From Ardenticatenaceae bacterium (GTDB taxonomy: Bacteria; Chloroflexota; Anaerolineae; Promineifilales; Promineifilaceae), in assembly GCA_020634435.1 (NCBI GenBank), contig JACKBS010000016.1, forward strand, positions 62,001 through 126,000: DNA of 64,000 nt, given 5' to 3'. The notes under the pieces were generated by a model. It had not been told where the DNA came from. It saw only the letters and a program-made list of their open reading frames with translations, and made no database searches. Position numbers and translations under genes: made by a program. This document shows positions 7,632 to 17,416 of the stretch, piece after piece. Within the stretch, counting starts at the first letter, position 1. Each line of letters starts with the position of its first letter.

Positions 7632-9614
7632 TTAGGGATTAACCAGCTCCAGGTTATAGAGACCAGCTACACTCCAACCATCCATCAGGTCCAGCGGCGG
7701 AACCGGAGGATTGGTTCCATCACCATCGTACGGGAAGTTCGTCCATACAGACTCGTTTACCGTGTGGAAGTTCTGCGGGCGGTACATGAGCGTGAAGGAA
7801 GGAATATCAGTCAGGTAGATTTCTACCAGACGGGTATACATTTCTTCAAGAGCAGCGGGATCTGTTTCACCAGGAATAGCCTGGACGAGTTCATCAACCT
7901 CAGGATTGGAGTATTGACCCCAGTTACCGTTCCAGTTGCTGGCCAAGCCATTGAACTCAGAGCTCAGCAGGTGGCGGATACGGCTCCACGGCTGCGTCGG
8001 GCCAGCGCCATCGCTCCACATCATGAAGATGTCATACCCTTCGGGCAGGGGAGCGTCGGATTTGGTAACAACCGTCTGGTAAACGGACCATTCGGGGTAG
8101 TTGGTGGTGATTTCGATACCGATTTCAGCACCAGCAGCAGCAACTACTTCGATGGCGGCTTGCCAGTCAGACCAACCGTTGGGGCAGGTGGCTACGTAGC
8201 TCAGTTTTTCGCCGTTGTATTCACGCCAGCCGTCGCCGTCAGTGTCAACAATGCCAGCCTCGTCGAGCAGAGCTTTCGCGCCTTCGATGTCGTTGCCAGC
8301 CCATTGCAGGTCGGCTACAGCAGCGTGATCGTACAGTGCTTGCTCACCAGGAGTTGGGTTCATCAGAGACCGCGGAACCTGGTCGAAGGTAGCGGATTGG
8401 TTGGTCATTGCGTTGGCAATAATGGTCGGGTAATCAACCGCCATAGCAATCGCTTTACGCACAGCAATCTGGTCCAAACCGGGGGATTGCAGATTGTAGA
8501 AAGCGGTGGGCAGGCTAGCGCCGATGCCGTAGGGGGCGTCGGGCAGGTAGGTGGAGATGGGCAGACCATCTTTCAACCACAGGTCCTGAACGTTGGAGTT
8601 GAACTGCTGGCTTACATCAACCTCACCAGCTTGCAGAGCGGTGGTACCAGCGGCGTTGTCCTTGAAAATGGTGTGGGCCAGGTACTTGGGCACAGGCAGT
8701 TTGCCCCACATGGAGGCATCTTGACCCCAGTAGTTGTCGTCACGAATCAGAACAACTTTGGAATCGTCGGCGAAGTACTTGGAGTACGGGCCAGAGAATA
8801 CAACATCTTCTGCTGGGTCAGCCAGTAATGCGGTGGCATCTTCGCCAACGCGAGCTTCCAGGGTCTGGGTCCACGCCTTTTGCAAAACGTAGTTGTTGGT
8901 CAGGTAAGCTTCAACAATGAGGGGGTTCACAGCGGCGCCATCATCGTTCAGGGCTGCTTTTACCATAACCGTCATGTCGTCAACAGCCACAACGTCGGCG
9001 ATGTAGTCGATATTGCCAGAGCCAGTTGGGGTGCTGTATTTCACATGGGTAGCCCAGGTGTAAGCAACATCTTCGGCCGTAACCGGGGTGCCATCACTCC
9101 AGTGCGCGGCAGGATTCAGGCTGAAGGTGATCTCAGTGCGGTCGGCGTTCCACGCAAAAGGCCCATCGGCCAAGAGAGGATAGACACCACCATCTAGCAT
9201 GTTGTACAGGTAGGGGGTTTCAAACATGAGAACGCGGGCATTGTCCTGTTGGGAAATTGCCATTGCGTTGTTGTTGCTGTTGGAGTAGGGATTCCAACCA
9301 ACAACTGAACCCCACTGCTGACCGTTGAAATACAGAGTTTCGTTGCGGGGCAGGGCGTTGGGGTCAGCGGCCTCTTCCATCATTTCTTCTTCGGCCATTG
9401 CTTCTTCTTCAGCCGGAGCAGCTTCTTCTTCGGCCATTGCTTCTTCTTCGGCCGGAGCAGCTTCTTCCTCGGCAGGAGCAGCTTCTTCTTCCTGCGCGGG
9501 AACGTCTACGGTTTCTTCTTCCTCAGTTGGTGTTGAGCCACAAGCACCTAAGGTGAGGGCCAACACAAGCAGAGCGCCAAGAAGAACAAAAAACAAGCGA
9601 TTTTTGTGTTTCAT
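7632..9614 (-). CDS. Extracellular solute-binding lipoprotein, family 5 (SBP_bac_5)
   Basis: 660-residue ligand receptor of the Opp-type importer. The signal peptide ends in a lipobox (LTLGAC, lipidated Cys25), followed by an acidic Glu/Ala/Pro linker at about 28-86 built from repeats of EEEAAPA and EEEAMA. The mature family-5 fold follows (motifs such as WSDGTPVTAEDVAYTW and AVRKAIAMAVDY). Family-5 receptors bind peptides, nickel or oligosaccharides; the neighbouring beta-mannosidase and deacetylase favour oligosaccharides. The ATG follows a GAGGAG site. The gene contains no ACGGCCGT, unlike nearly all neighbours. Confidence 0.93.
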   Translation of the reverse strand: MKHKNRLFFVLLGALLVLALTLGACGSTPTEEEETVDVPAQEEEAAPAEEEAAPAEEEAMAEEEAAPAEEEAMAEEEMMEEAADPNALPRNETLYFNGQQWGSVVGWNPYSNSNNNAMAISQQDNARVLMFETPYLYNMLDGGVYPLLADGPFAWNADRTEITFSLNPAAHWSDGTPVTAEDVAYTWATHVKYSTPTGSGNIDYIADVVAVDDMTVMVKAALNDDGAAVNPLIVEAYLTNNYVLQKAWTQTLEARVGEDATALLADPAEDVVFSGPYSKYFADDSKVVLIRDDNYWGQDASMWGKLPVPKYLAHTIFKDNAAGTTALQAGEVDVSQQFNSNVQDLWLKDGLPISTYLPDAPYGIGASLPTAFYNLQSPGLDQIAVRKAIAMAVDYPTIIANAMTNQSATFDQVPRSLMNPTPGEQALYDHAAVADLQWAGNDIEGAKALLDEAGIVDTDGDGWREYNGEKLSYVATCPNGWSDWQAAIEVVAAAGAEIGIEITTNYPEWSVYQTVVTKSDAPLPEGYDIFMMWSDGAGPTQPWSRIRHLLSSEFNGLASNWNGNWGQYSNPEVDELVQAIPGETDPAALEEMYTRLVEIYLTDIPSFTLMYRPQNFHTVNESVWTNFPYDGDGTNPPVPPLDLMDGWSVAGLYNLELVNP

Positions 9615-9983
9615 ATGAGTCTCTCCTCTCTAGTGGATGATTTTTGCTGTCTTTTTGCAACGAAAACAATTTTTCGGAAAAGCAAACTGCAAAAACCTGG
9701 TTAGAATTAAGATCGTCTGGAGCCAGACAATCACGTTGCTTAATGGTAAAAAATACCTAAAAACGTGTTTTTTGTACATCTTGTTTTTGGCGGATTTCAC
9801 CGAAGGCATGAAACGTTTGTTGGGTAATATTTCACAAATTGATGTACAAAAATCTCGAAAAAGTTACCCAAATCTGTTACAATGGGAAAAATTTGGGTAA
9901 CTTTTATCGCAACCTATCTCATCCAGGTTGTGAGGTAAACGCCAAACTGCGTAGACGGCATCAATTCAACATTAGGGAAGTCG
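9615..9983. promoter_or_regulatory. Divergent control region between importer operon and MalT-like regulator
   Basis: About 370 AT-rich bases with no gene. It holds two perfect inverted-repeat pairs: TTTTTGTACATC (9769-9780) with GATGTACAAAAA (9841-9852), and GTTACCCAAAT (9863-9873) with ATTTGGGTAAC (9891-9901). A related TGGGTAAT lies at 9821-9828. A possible plus-strand promoter is TCGAAA (9855-9860), 17 nt, TACAAT (9878-9883), with the second pair straddling its -10. These look like regulator binding sites controlling both directions; no binding protein is proven. Confidence 0.6.
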
Positions 9984-12900
9984 ATGAAAGCAATTGTCAA
10001 AGATAATTTATTGTGGCTAGACGGGGAGAAAACGGCCGTATCCACACCCATTCCCCTCGATTCAACCCATTGGCATGACTGGCTTATGGACAACTGCCAG
10101 TTCAAGTACAAAGGCATTGCCGGACACTTTTCTGCCCGACGAGAATCCCGGCATGGTGGTGAATACTGGTACGCCTACCGCCGCCGCAGTGGCAAGCTGC
10201 ACAAAGCGTATTTGGGCAAATCGGACGAAATGACCCTGACGCGCTTGGAAGAAACGGCCGCTTCCCTGGCTGGCAAAACCATATTAAACCAGCTAACCCT
10301 CTTCACTCAGCCACCCAACGGCCATGCCTCAACCAAATCCGCCATCAACACTGCCTTCCCTTCCGTAACCAAAATTAGACCTCCCATCTTGCCGCCCAAT
10401 CTCATTACCCGGCCCCGCCTCATGGAAAAAATCCACACACCCGTCACCTTTATCTGCGCACCCGGCGGGTTTGGCAAAAGCACGCTGCTTAATGCGTGGC
10501 AGCAAGAATGCTGCGCGATGCCCGTCGCCTGGGCTTCTCTGGATGCCGATGACAACCATTTGCTGCGGTTCTGGACGACGGTCATCATGGCGCTGCAAGC
10601 CGTCGTGCCCGGTTTAGGCAAAAATTTATTGCCAGACCTACAGGTCACTTCGACCATCACACCGGGTGAAATTGTGGCCCGCCTGTCCAACGAAATTGTC
10701 AATGCCGTCCATGAAACGACCGGGATTGGGTTGATTCTGGATGATTACCACCATATTCAACACCCTGACGTGCACAACTCGATCCAGCAATGGTTAGAAT
10801 ATTTACCGCCTGGCTTGCAGCTCATTGTTTCCGGCCGAACGCGGCCCCCCATTGCCTTAGGCACGGCACGCGCTCGTGGACTGGTCACTGAGCTGGAAAT
10901 GGAAGATTTGCGCTTTACCCTGGAAGAAGGTGTTGAATTTCTACAGCAGCACATCGCCGACAAGCCACTGGCACACGGCGACATGGAAACATTGGTGAAT
11001 CGCACCAGCGGTTGGGCCGCGGGCCTGATGCTGGCCGCTTTGGCTTTGAACAAACAGCAAGACAGGCAGCATTTTTTGGAATCGTTCAACGGCGCCCACA
11101 TTTTTCTCCGCGAATATTTTTTGGAGAGCGTCTTGCAGCAGCAGTCGGAGGAGGTGAAGAGCTTCCTATTAAAGACTTCCATCCTGAAACAGCTCACAGG
11201 CAGCCTCTGCGATGCGTTGACCGGACGAACAGACGGGGCCGACGTGTTGGCCCATCTTTGGCAGGAAAATCTATTTCTGGCCCGTTCCGAAGAGCAGGCC
11301 TGGTACAGCTACCATGATCTGTTTGCCGAAATGTTGAGCAACCAACTGGAAACGCAGTATCCCGACCTGATTCCTGACCTGCACCGACGGGCAGCGGCCT
11401 GGTACCGCCAGCGCAATGGGTCGGCCGAGGCCGTGCGCCATCTTCTGGCCATTAAAGATTGGGAAGAAGCGGCCTTTTTAATTGAAGATGTGGTGCTGCG
11501 TGAACTGGTGGAGTATGGTGAAGATTCTCGGCTGCTGCGATGGATTCAACAGCTGCCTGAATCTGTCTTTCAACATCACAAAACGCTGCTCTTTGTTTAT
11601 TTGCGGCTGGCCAAATTGGCCATGCCCCCGTCTGATGTGGAACGGTTTTTGCAGCGATTGGAAATGAATTTAACGGGCAAACTCACCAAAAATATGACTG
11701 GTGATGAGCGTGAAGTGTTGGATGAAATAAGAACCATTCAGCAGCGCAATTTGGCGGGAACCATGACGCTTTCTCCGGCTGGTGCTTCGGATTCTCGCTG
11801 GCGATTGCTGGATGCCTTGTGGATTGTTGAAGCCAGCTACCTGCCGCAAACGGAGGAAGTCGGGGAGCGGCTGTATGAAATTTACGAACAGGCGCGCAAT
11901 CAGGGCAATTTGTTTGTGGTTTTGATTGCCGGTGCTGACTGCGCCAACCGGGCGTTTATGCATGGGCATTTACGGGAAAGTGAAAAGATCATTTATCAGG
12001 TTTTGCAACAGGGCTTAGCGCAACGGGGCAAGTTACCCGAACCAGCCAGCATTGCTCTGCTGACGCTGAGCCACATTTACCTGATGCGCAACGAACTGGC
12101 TCAGGCCCGCCAACTGATGCAGCAAGCAACGGCCGTTGATCCCAACCCCACCAGTTCTAACATGCCCATCAACATTGCCATTGCCCGCGCCAAGCTGCAA
12201 TCGACCGCAGGCAATCATGAAGCGGCTCGCTCTACCCTCCAGGCCGCGCGGCTTTTGCAGGCACAGCGGCCTGCGGGTGTGTGGCGGGACCAAGATTTAG
12301 CGGCTTATGAAGCAATGTACTGCGTCCGCATGGAAAATTGGCATGAGGCCGAGCGGCTGCTCAATGAAGTGGGCGAACCGAATCATGGATTGTCGCAAAT
12401 GGTCCGGGCGGAGATGTTGTTACGGCAAAAACAAGGAGCAGCGGCCGAAAAAATTTTAGAGCGCCTGCTTAAACAGTATCCCAACGGCATTGCCAACGAA
12501 CCCATCATGGTTGTTCGCGTAATGCTGGCGCTGGCGCTCTTTGAACAGCACAAACTCAATCAGGCCCGGCAGATGTTGTCTGAGGCGATCCGCCTCGCCG
12601 CCCCAGAACGGCTGATACGGCCGTTTCTCACCCAAAACACTCAGCTCATTCCCCTCCTGGCTCTGCTGCAACACACCGAAAATCTAACGGCCGAATCGCG
12701 TGACTTTATCGTCCAGATTTTGCAGCTGCTGGGCAACACTGATCAAACGGCCGATTTCCTGCCCCTGGACAAGCTGGAATTGCTCACAACGGCCGCCTCC
12801 ATAACCGAACGGGAGCAGGAAGTGCTGCAACTGGTGAGCAATGGCCTATCGAACCGCGAAATTGGCGTGGAGTTGTGCATCTCGCCCGGCACCGTGAAAA

Positions 12901-12986
12901 CACATCTGGCGAACATCTACGAGAAGCTGGACGTGCACTGCCGCATCCAGGCTGTGGCCGAAGCCCGCACGTTGCAGCTGCTTTAA
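9984..12986 (+). CDS. LuxR-family large ATP-binding (MalT-type/LAL) transcriptional regulator
   Basis: 1000 residues. An N-terminal segment of about 100 residues (including GGEYWYAYRRRSGKLHKAYLG) precedes a STAND-type ATPase with Walker A APGGFGKST at 159-167 and the hhhhDD-like motif GLILDDYHH. A long helical-repeat (TPR/MalT-like) sensor region follows, then a C-terminal LuxR helix-turn-helix at about 935-992 (LTEREQEVLQLVSNGLSNRE, then GTVKTHLANIYEKL). By family, it is an inducer- and ATP-dependent activator. Its divergent position next to the importer, deacetylase and beta-mannosidase genes suggests it senses the imported sugar, as MalT does for maltotriose; that is inference. Confidence 0.9.
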   Translation: MKAIVKDNLLWLDGEKTAVSTPIPLDSTHWHDWLMDNCQFKYKGIAGHFSARRESRHGGEYWYAYRRRSGKLHKAYLGKSDEMTLTRLEETAASLAGKTILNQLTLFTQPPNGHASTKSAINTAFPSVTKIRPPILPPNLITRPRLMEKIHTPVTFICAPGGFGKSTLLNAWQQECCAMPVAWASLDADDNHLLRFWTTVIMALQAVVPGLGKNLLPDLQVTSTITPGEIVARLSNEIVNAVHETTGIGLILDDYHHIQHPDVHNSIQQWLEYLPPGLQLIVSGRTRPPIALGTARARGLVTELEMEDLRFTLEEGVEFLQQHIADKPLAHGDMETLVNRTSGWAAGLMLAALALNKQQDRQHFLESFNGAHIFLREYFLESVLQQQSEEVKSFLLKTSILKQLTGSLCDALTGRTDGADVLAHLWQENLFLARSEEQAWYSYHDLFAEMLSNQLETQYPDLIPDLHRRAAAWYRQRNGSAEAVRHLLAIKDWEEAAFLIEDVVLRELVEYGEDSRLLRWIQQLPESVFQHHKTLLFVYLRLAKLAMPPSDVERFLQRLEMNLTGKLTKNMTGDEREVLDEIRTIQQRNLAGTMTLSPAGASDSRWRLLDALWIVEASYLPQTEEVGERLYEIYEQARNQGNLFVVLIAGADCANRAFMHGHLRESEKIIYQVLQQGLAQRGKLPEPASIALLTLSHIYLMRNELAQARQLMQQATAVDPNPTSSNMPINIAIARAKLQSTAGNHEAARSTLQAARLLQAQRPAGVWRDQDLAAYEAMYCVRMENWHEAERLLNEVGEPNHGLSQMVRAEMLLRQKQGAAAEKILERLLKQYPNGIANEPIMVVRVMLALALFEQHKLNQARQMLSEAIRLAAPERLIRPFLTQNTQLIPLLALLQHTENLTAESRDFIVQILQLLGNTDQTADFLPLDKLELLTTAASITEREQEVLQLVSNGLSNREIGVELCISPGTVKTHLANIYEKLDVHCRIQAVAEARTLQLL

Positions 12987-13010
12987 CGATTTGATGGACG
13001 TCATTTGGAC

Positions 13011-14666
13011 TTATGGCCTGGCCGTGATTAACAGTTGGTTGTTGTCACCAGATTGTAGGGTCAGGTTACGGTAACGGCCGTATTCACTGCGCCACACCAA
13101 ACTAAAGCTCCATCCCTGCCAGCGCCACACCGCTACTGTTTGCGCCTCGCCTTGGTCCTCCAACACAACCAGTTCCTGCGCCCCATCGCCATCCACATCG
13201 CCCAGCTCCACGGCCAGGATGGGCCTGTTCACCGGGCGGCCACCCCACAAAAGCTGGTATTCGCCGCCCCGATGTCCCACGATGTACGGTTGGCTGCGGG
13301 TATGCCCTTCAGCATCGGTTTGCCAGATCGCCAGCAGCAGCTCAAAACGGCCGTCGTCATTGGGATCCCCCAGCGCTACGTCCACCACCCGCCACGCTTC
13401 CGGGCTTTGCCAAACGGCCGTATCCCCCTCATACACCGTCACCTGCTCCCCAGCACGACGAATCGTCTCGGGCACACCATCGCCTGTCAGGTCAATAGCC
13501 CCAGACCAGAACCAGCCCGATTCGCCAGTTCCAGCCACCTCGCCCACGGAGCGACAGCCCGTCACGTCGCAGGCAAAAGCCACGTACGGCGGCTCCGGTG
13601 TGATGCGGGCCAGCAATGGGTCCGCTTCGGCCAGGGTCATCAGGCGTGGTTGCGGCCCAGACCAGACTGGCAGCAGCTGCGCCGCACGCAGGCCGTCGCC
13701 ATCCACAAACAGACGCAGCGCCAACCCCTGGTTGGTCGGTTCCTGCGTCTGGTCAAAAACAAAGTTGCCCAAACTGTAGGCCACCAGCTGCCCCGATTGC
13801 CGATCCACCGTCACGGCCTGAACCACGTGCGGATGGTGCCCCAGCACCACATCGGCCCCCGCGGCGAATAAAGCTTGAGCGGCCGTTTCCTGCCAGGGAT
13901 CGGGCTGCAAATCGTACTCAAAGCCCCAATGCAGCGACACAATCACCACATCCGCCTGCTGCCGTGCCTGGGTCACCGCTGCTTTAGCTCCCTCCACATC
14001 CCATTCCGCTCGCACCCACCCATCACCGTTCACCGACAACGGTTCACCGCTCACGGGTTCCGGCACGCCGTTCAACGCCAAAAACGCCAGCCGCACCCCG
14101 TCCACCTCGCGGATGAGCGGCTGGTAGGCGGCGTTTTCATCAGGACCAACACCCAACGGCGCGATCCCGGCTTGCTGAAGGCGAACGGCCGTTTCCGCCA
14201 ATCCCGCCCCACCATAATCCAAACTGTGGTTGTTGGCCAATGAAAGCAAATCAAAACCAGCGCTGGTGAGGTGGGTTACGGCCGTTTCTGGTGCATTCAA
14301 AATGATCGGTTGGGGTTCGCCAAGTGGGGCGCTCTTGGCTGTGCCCACCGCCCCGATGCCCGACTCCAGATTGCCCAGCGTCAGATCAGCGGCACGCAGC
14401 CAGGGAGCCACGGCAGCCAGGGGATCGTCTACCTCGGTCACGCCCCGGCCCAACATCACGTCTCCGACGGCAATGAGTTCAACAACGGGTTCGGTTGGGG
14501 TAAGCGAACGGCCATCGCGCAAATACACCCACGGGTAAGCTGAGAGATCGGGAACGGGGGGAACGGCCGTTCCCGACGGCACCCGCCCTACCTGCCGCCC
14601 CAGCAAAAGCAGCAGCGGCAGGAAAAGGGCCAGCAGCGCCAAAAGCGCTTTGTGACGAATCGTCAC
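13011..14666 (-). CDS. CapA-like (poly-gamma-glutamate synthesis type) phosphoesterase-fold protein with C-terminal repeat domain
   Basis: About 551 residues from a GTG at 14666; the frame stays open to an ATG at 14723, but that would overlap the upstream gene by 52 bp. An N-terminal hydrophobic anchor (ALLALLALFLPLLLLLG) is followed by the CapA/PGA_cap metallophosphatase-like domain with GDVMLGRGV, GNLESGI, NNHSLDYG, VSLHWGFEYD and GADVVLGHHPHVV. The C-terminal 180 residues contain Asp-rich FG-GAP/VCBS-like loops (DLTGDGVPET, DPNDDGRFE, DVDGDGAQEL) that may bind calcium. It probably acts outside the membrane. CapA homologues are often broader than capsule synthesis, so the precise role is open. 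Confidence 0.82.
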   Translation of the reverse strand: MTIRHKALLALLALFLPLLLLLGRQVGRVPSGTAVPPVPDLSAYPWVYLRDGRSLTPTEPVVELIAVGDVMLGRGVTEVDDPLAAVAPWLRAADLTLGNLESGIGAVGTAKSAPLGEPQPIILNAPETAVTHLTSAGFDLLSLANNHSLDYGGAGLAETAVRLQQAGIAPLGVGPDENAAYQPLIREVDGVRLAFLALNGVPEPVSGEPLSVNGDGWVRAEWDVEGAKAAVTQARQQADVVIVSLHWGFEYDLQPDPWQETAAQALFAAGADVVLGHHPHVVQAVTVDRQSGQLVAYSLGNFVFDQTQEPTNQGLALRLFVDGDGLRAAQLLPVWSGPQPRLMTLAEADPLLARITPEPPYVAFACDVTGCRSVGEVAGTGESGWFWSGAIDLTGDGVPETIRRAGEQVTVYEGDTAVWQSPEAWRVVDVALGDPNDDGRFELLLAIWQTDAEGHTRSQPYIVGHRGGEYQLLWGGRPVNRPILAVELGDVDGDGAQELVVLEDQGEAQTVAVWRWQGWSFSLVWRSEYGRYRNLTLQSGDNNQLLITARP

Positions 14667-14671
14667 GCTTC

Positions 14672-17416
14672 TTATTCCCAGGCGGGCGGCTGGTTGTTGT
14701 ACACCACGTTGGTCACCAGCCACCGATTATCAACGCGTTCTAGCGTGTAAGTCACATCCAGCGTGTACGGGCCGCGTGTGGCCGACGGGTCGCCACCCTC
14801 GCCAGGGTAATCGGTAAAGCTGTAAAGTGCATCTTCCCAATTTTCGCGCACGGTCACCACCACCCGGTCTTCCGCCTGAATGTCGAAAGAGCGGTAACTA
14901 GCGCTAATCCATTGCCGTCCGATGTACTGACTGGCTGCCCGCAAGGCGTCTAGCTCGGGAGCAAACTGATTTTGTACCGCTTCACTAGCCGCATACAGAT
15001 AGGTAGGTTCCAAATCCCAATACGCCTGGCTGATGCTGCTTTGGAAGCTATAAATGGCCCGTTGGAAGGCGGCATATTCCGTGGCCGTCGTAAAGAAGCT
15101 GTTGGTCCACTCCGGCAATGCCGGGGCAGTGCCTTCGTCCAGCATCGTGCGCCATTTTTCGTCGGTCAGACGGTCGTCGGCGGGCCAGGGGAATTCGTAG
15201 TAGGCAAAGACACCGCCCTTGGCTACTTGCAGCTGGATGGTGCCATCGTCGTTGATGAGCGGTACCACGACGTAAATTTCGTTGATCCGCCCGACGGCCT
15301 CTTCTAGCACTACCGGGTTGGGAATACCGTCCCCGTCCGGGTCTGGGGCGGTGGCAACATCGGCAACAACGGCCGCTTGCGGTTCCTCGTCCATGATGGG
15401 CTGGGCAAAGGGGTCTTCATCCTCGCGGTCAGCCGCAGCCATTGTCAAATGCTCCAGTTCGCCCCCGTAGAAGCGAATCAGATTAAACTCTTCTTCGGTT
15501 AGCGGTTCGCCACGCAGCTCTTTTTCGGCCATTAGTTGCAGGGCTGTCGCCAGACTTTGCAGCCGGGCCAGGCTGTTCAAATCCTGCTCACTCAGCAGAC
15601 CGCGCTGCTGCAAACCATCCAGCGTCATCGTGGTGAGTGCTTCTAACCGGGCGAAAAATTCCGGCACTGGCTCGACGTAACCGCGCGCGGGCAAAGGTAC
15701 CGGCGCACCGCCGCCACCGCCCAGTTCCGCATACACCTGCTTGGCGTAGAGGATGGTGTCGTGCTTTAGCTCGGCCCAGCTGCCCAGCGAGGTGTTGAGC
15801 TGCTTATCCAGCCATGCCTCGCTCTGCATAAACTGCGGATAGCCCGCGCCAGGCTCGGCCAGCAGCGGCTCGAAGGTGTAGAGCCAGGTGGTGTACAGCG
15901 TTTCGGTCCACTCGTCGGTGGTCAGGCTGTCCACCCAGGTTTGCATCTTGTCCATCTGCTCCGGGTAGTTGGCGTATTCTGTCTCGCCCAACTCATCGAG
16001 GATGGCATAGGCGCGGTCAGAACCCATCGCAGCCATCACATCCAGCCCTTTGGGCAGCATGCGTGGCTCAGCAGATGTGCCCACGTTGCGGTAGATGAGC
16101 TGGCGGAAGATGTAGGCATCGGGCACAAAACGCTGGCCCATAAAGCGGAATCCCTTGGTTGTCTCTTCCACATCATCGCCGACACTAATGACCAGCCCCA
16201 AAATTTGCGGCGGCGGCAGCTCGTTGGCCGCTTCGATGAAAGTATCAAGCTGGCTCTCATCAGCAATGGTGGCCAGATCGGGCGTGGCACCGTAAACGGT
16301 GTCGATTACCTCCAGGTATTGGAAGGCGGTCAGATCATCGCTGCGGCCAACGAAGAAAACGGTGGGATTGTACAGATCGAGCCACGCTTGCAGGGCGGGC
16401 TGGCCACTCACTTGGGCGGTGCGTAGGGCGTGAACCAGGAGTAGGGCGGCGCGGGTTTCAGCACGGCCCACGTCAGGATTGTCGGTTTTAAGGCGGAAGG
16501 TCATACGGCCGTACCACATCATGCTCTTGAAGTAAGCCGTCAGCTCCTCGCTGATGGTGTAATGGCCGCGCGGAATGTACTGCGTGTAATCTTCGCCATT
16601 TTCCAGGCCAGGGAAAAGCGGCGAGGGCATGATGCCGGAAGCAGCTTCAATATTGGCCAGCTCCGCATCCATCAGTTCTTGGGCGTAGGCGGGCACTTCG
16701 GTGGCGGGGTCCATCAGTTTACTGCCGACACCGATGAAAGCAACGGTGCGCAAGGCAGCATCTTCCCATTCAGTGCCTTGCAACGCCTGGTACTGAGCGT
16801 CGGTTTGGGCCAGCATCGCCTGGTTTAGCTGTTGCAGCAAGGGGATGAACGATTGGCGCTCGGCGGTACGCAGTACCTTATCGAACAGCAGGTGATAAAC
16901 ATGCAGCAGCGAGTCGCTGGTGATAAAGGTGGGCACATTGGCGTAACGCGCCTGCTCATAAACGGTGAAAAATTCTTTCTCCACGCCGGGGCTTACCACT
17001 AAGCCATCCGCCGCCAACCGATCCAGCTGCTCCTGGGAGAGCACAAAGGGCACGGTAACGTTGCTCAGGTCTGGCGCGATGGGATCGTGGAAGATAGCGG
17101 GGGTGGTATCTACGGCCGTTTCCCTGAACGTGGCAAATCGCAGCGCTTCCGGCAGGTTGGTTTCTGGGGCAGGCGGTTGCGGGGTGGCGGTTTCGCCTGG
17201 CTCCGGTTCTACCGTGGGAATCACGATGGTGGGCGTCAGGGCCGGGGGCACGGTTGGTGAGGGCAGTGGGGTGGCTTCAACGGGTGTGGTGGCGGTAGCA
17301 ACGGCCGTTGCCGGGGGCAAAGTCGCGGCTTCCTCAGGCGTCTCATCGCGGCAAGCCACGATGAGAACAACCAACATTAAGAATAGCAATAGTCGCACAA
17401 ACGGTTTCTTTTGCAT
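14672..17416 (-). CDS. DUF3160-domain lipoprotein
   Basis: 914 residues. Signal peptide with lipobox LIVAC (lipidated Cys22), then a Pro/Thr/Ala-rich linker to about residue 85, typical of cell-surface proteins. The long helical DUF3160 domain follows, with motifs such as VPTFITSDSLLHVYHLLFD and WISASYRSFDIQAEDR. A short C-terminal beta segment ends in NQPPAWE. Function is unknown; it is predicted to sit on the outer face of the membrane. The CapA-like gene begins 5 bp after its stop, so the two are probably one operon and may act together. Confidence 0.85.
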   Translation of the reverse strand: MQKKPFVRLLLFLMLVVLIVACRDETPEEAATLPPATAVATATTPVEATPLPSPTVPPALTPTIVIPTVEPEPGETATPQPPAPETNLPEALRFATFRETAVDTTPAIFHDPIAPDLSNVTVPFVLSQEQLDRLAADGLVVSPGVEKEFFTVYEQARYANVPTFITSDSLLHVYHLLFDKVLRTAERQSFIPLLQQLNQAMLAQTDAQYQALQGTEWEDAALRTVAFIGVGSKLMDPATEVPAYAQELMDAELANIEAASGIMPSPLFPGLENGEDYTQYIPRGHYTISEELTAYFKSMMWYGRMTFRLKTDNPDVGRAETRAALLLVHALRTAQVSGQPALQAWLDLYNPTVFFVGRSDDLTAFQYLEVIDTVYGATPDLATIADESQLDTFIEAANELPPPQILGLVISVGDDVEETTKGFRFMGQRFVPDAYIFRQLIYRNVGTSAEPRMLPKGLDVMAAMGSDRAYAILDELGETEYANYPEQMDKMQTWVDSLTTDEWTETLYTTWLYTFEPLLAEPGAGYPQFMQSEAWLDKQLNTSLGSWAELKHDTILYAKQVYAELGGGGGAPVPLPARGYVEPVPEFFARLEALTTMTLDGLQQRGLLSEQDLNSLARLQSLATALQLMAEKELRGEPLTEEEFNLIRFYGGELEHLTMAAADREDEDPFAQPIMDEEPQAAVVADVATAPDPDGDGIPNPVVLEEAVGRINEIYVVVPLINDDGTIQLQVAKGGVFAYYEFPWPADDRLTDEKWRTMLDEGTAPALPEWTNSFFTTATEYAAFQRAIYSFQSSISQAYWDLEPTYLYAASEAVQNQFAPELDALRAASQYIGRQWISASYRSFDIQAEDRVVVTVRENWEDALYSFTDYPGEGGDPSATRGPYTLDVTYTLERVDNRWLVTNVVYNNQPPAWE

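Noticed and set aside
7617..8828. 403-codon plus-strand frame
   Set aside because: Antisense shadow of the solute-binding lipoprotein gene; no ribosome site and no family pattern.
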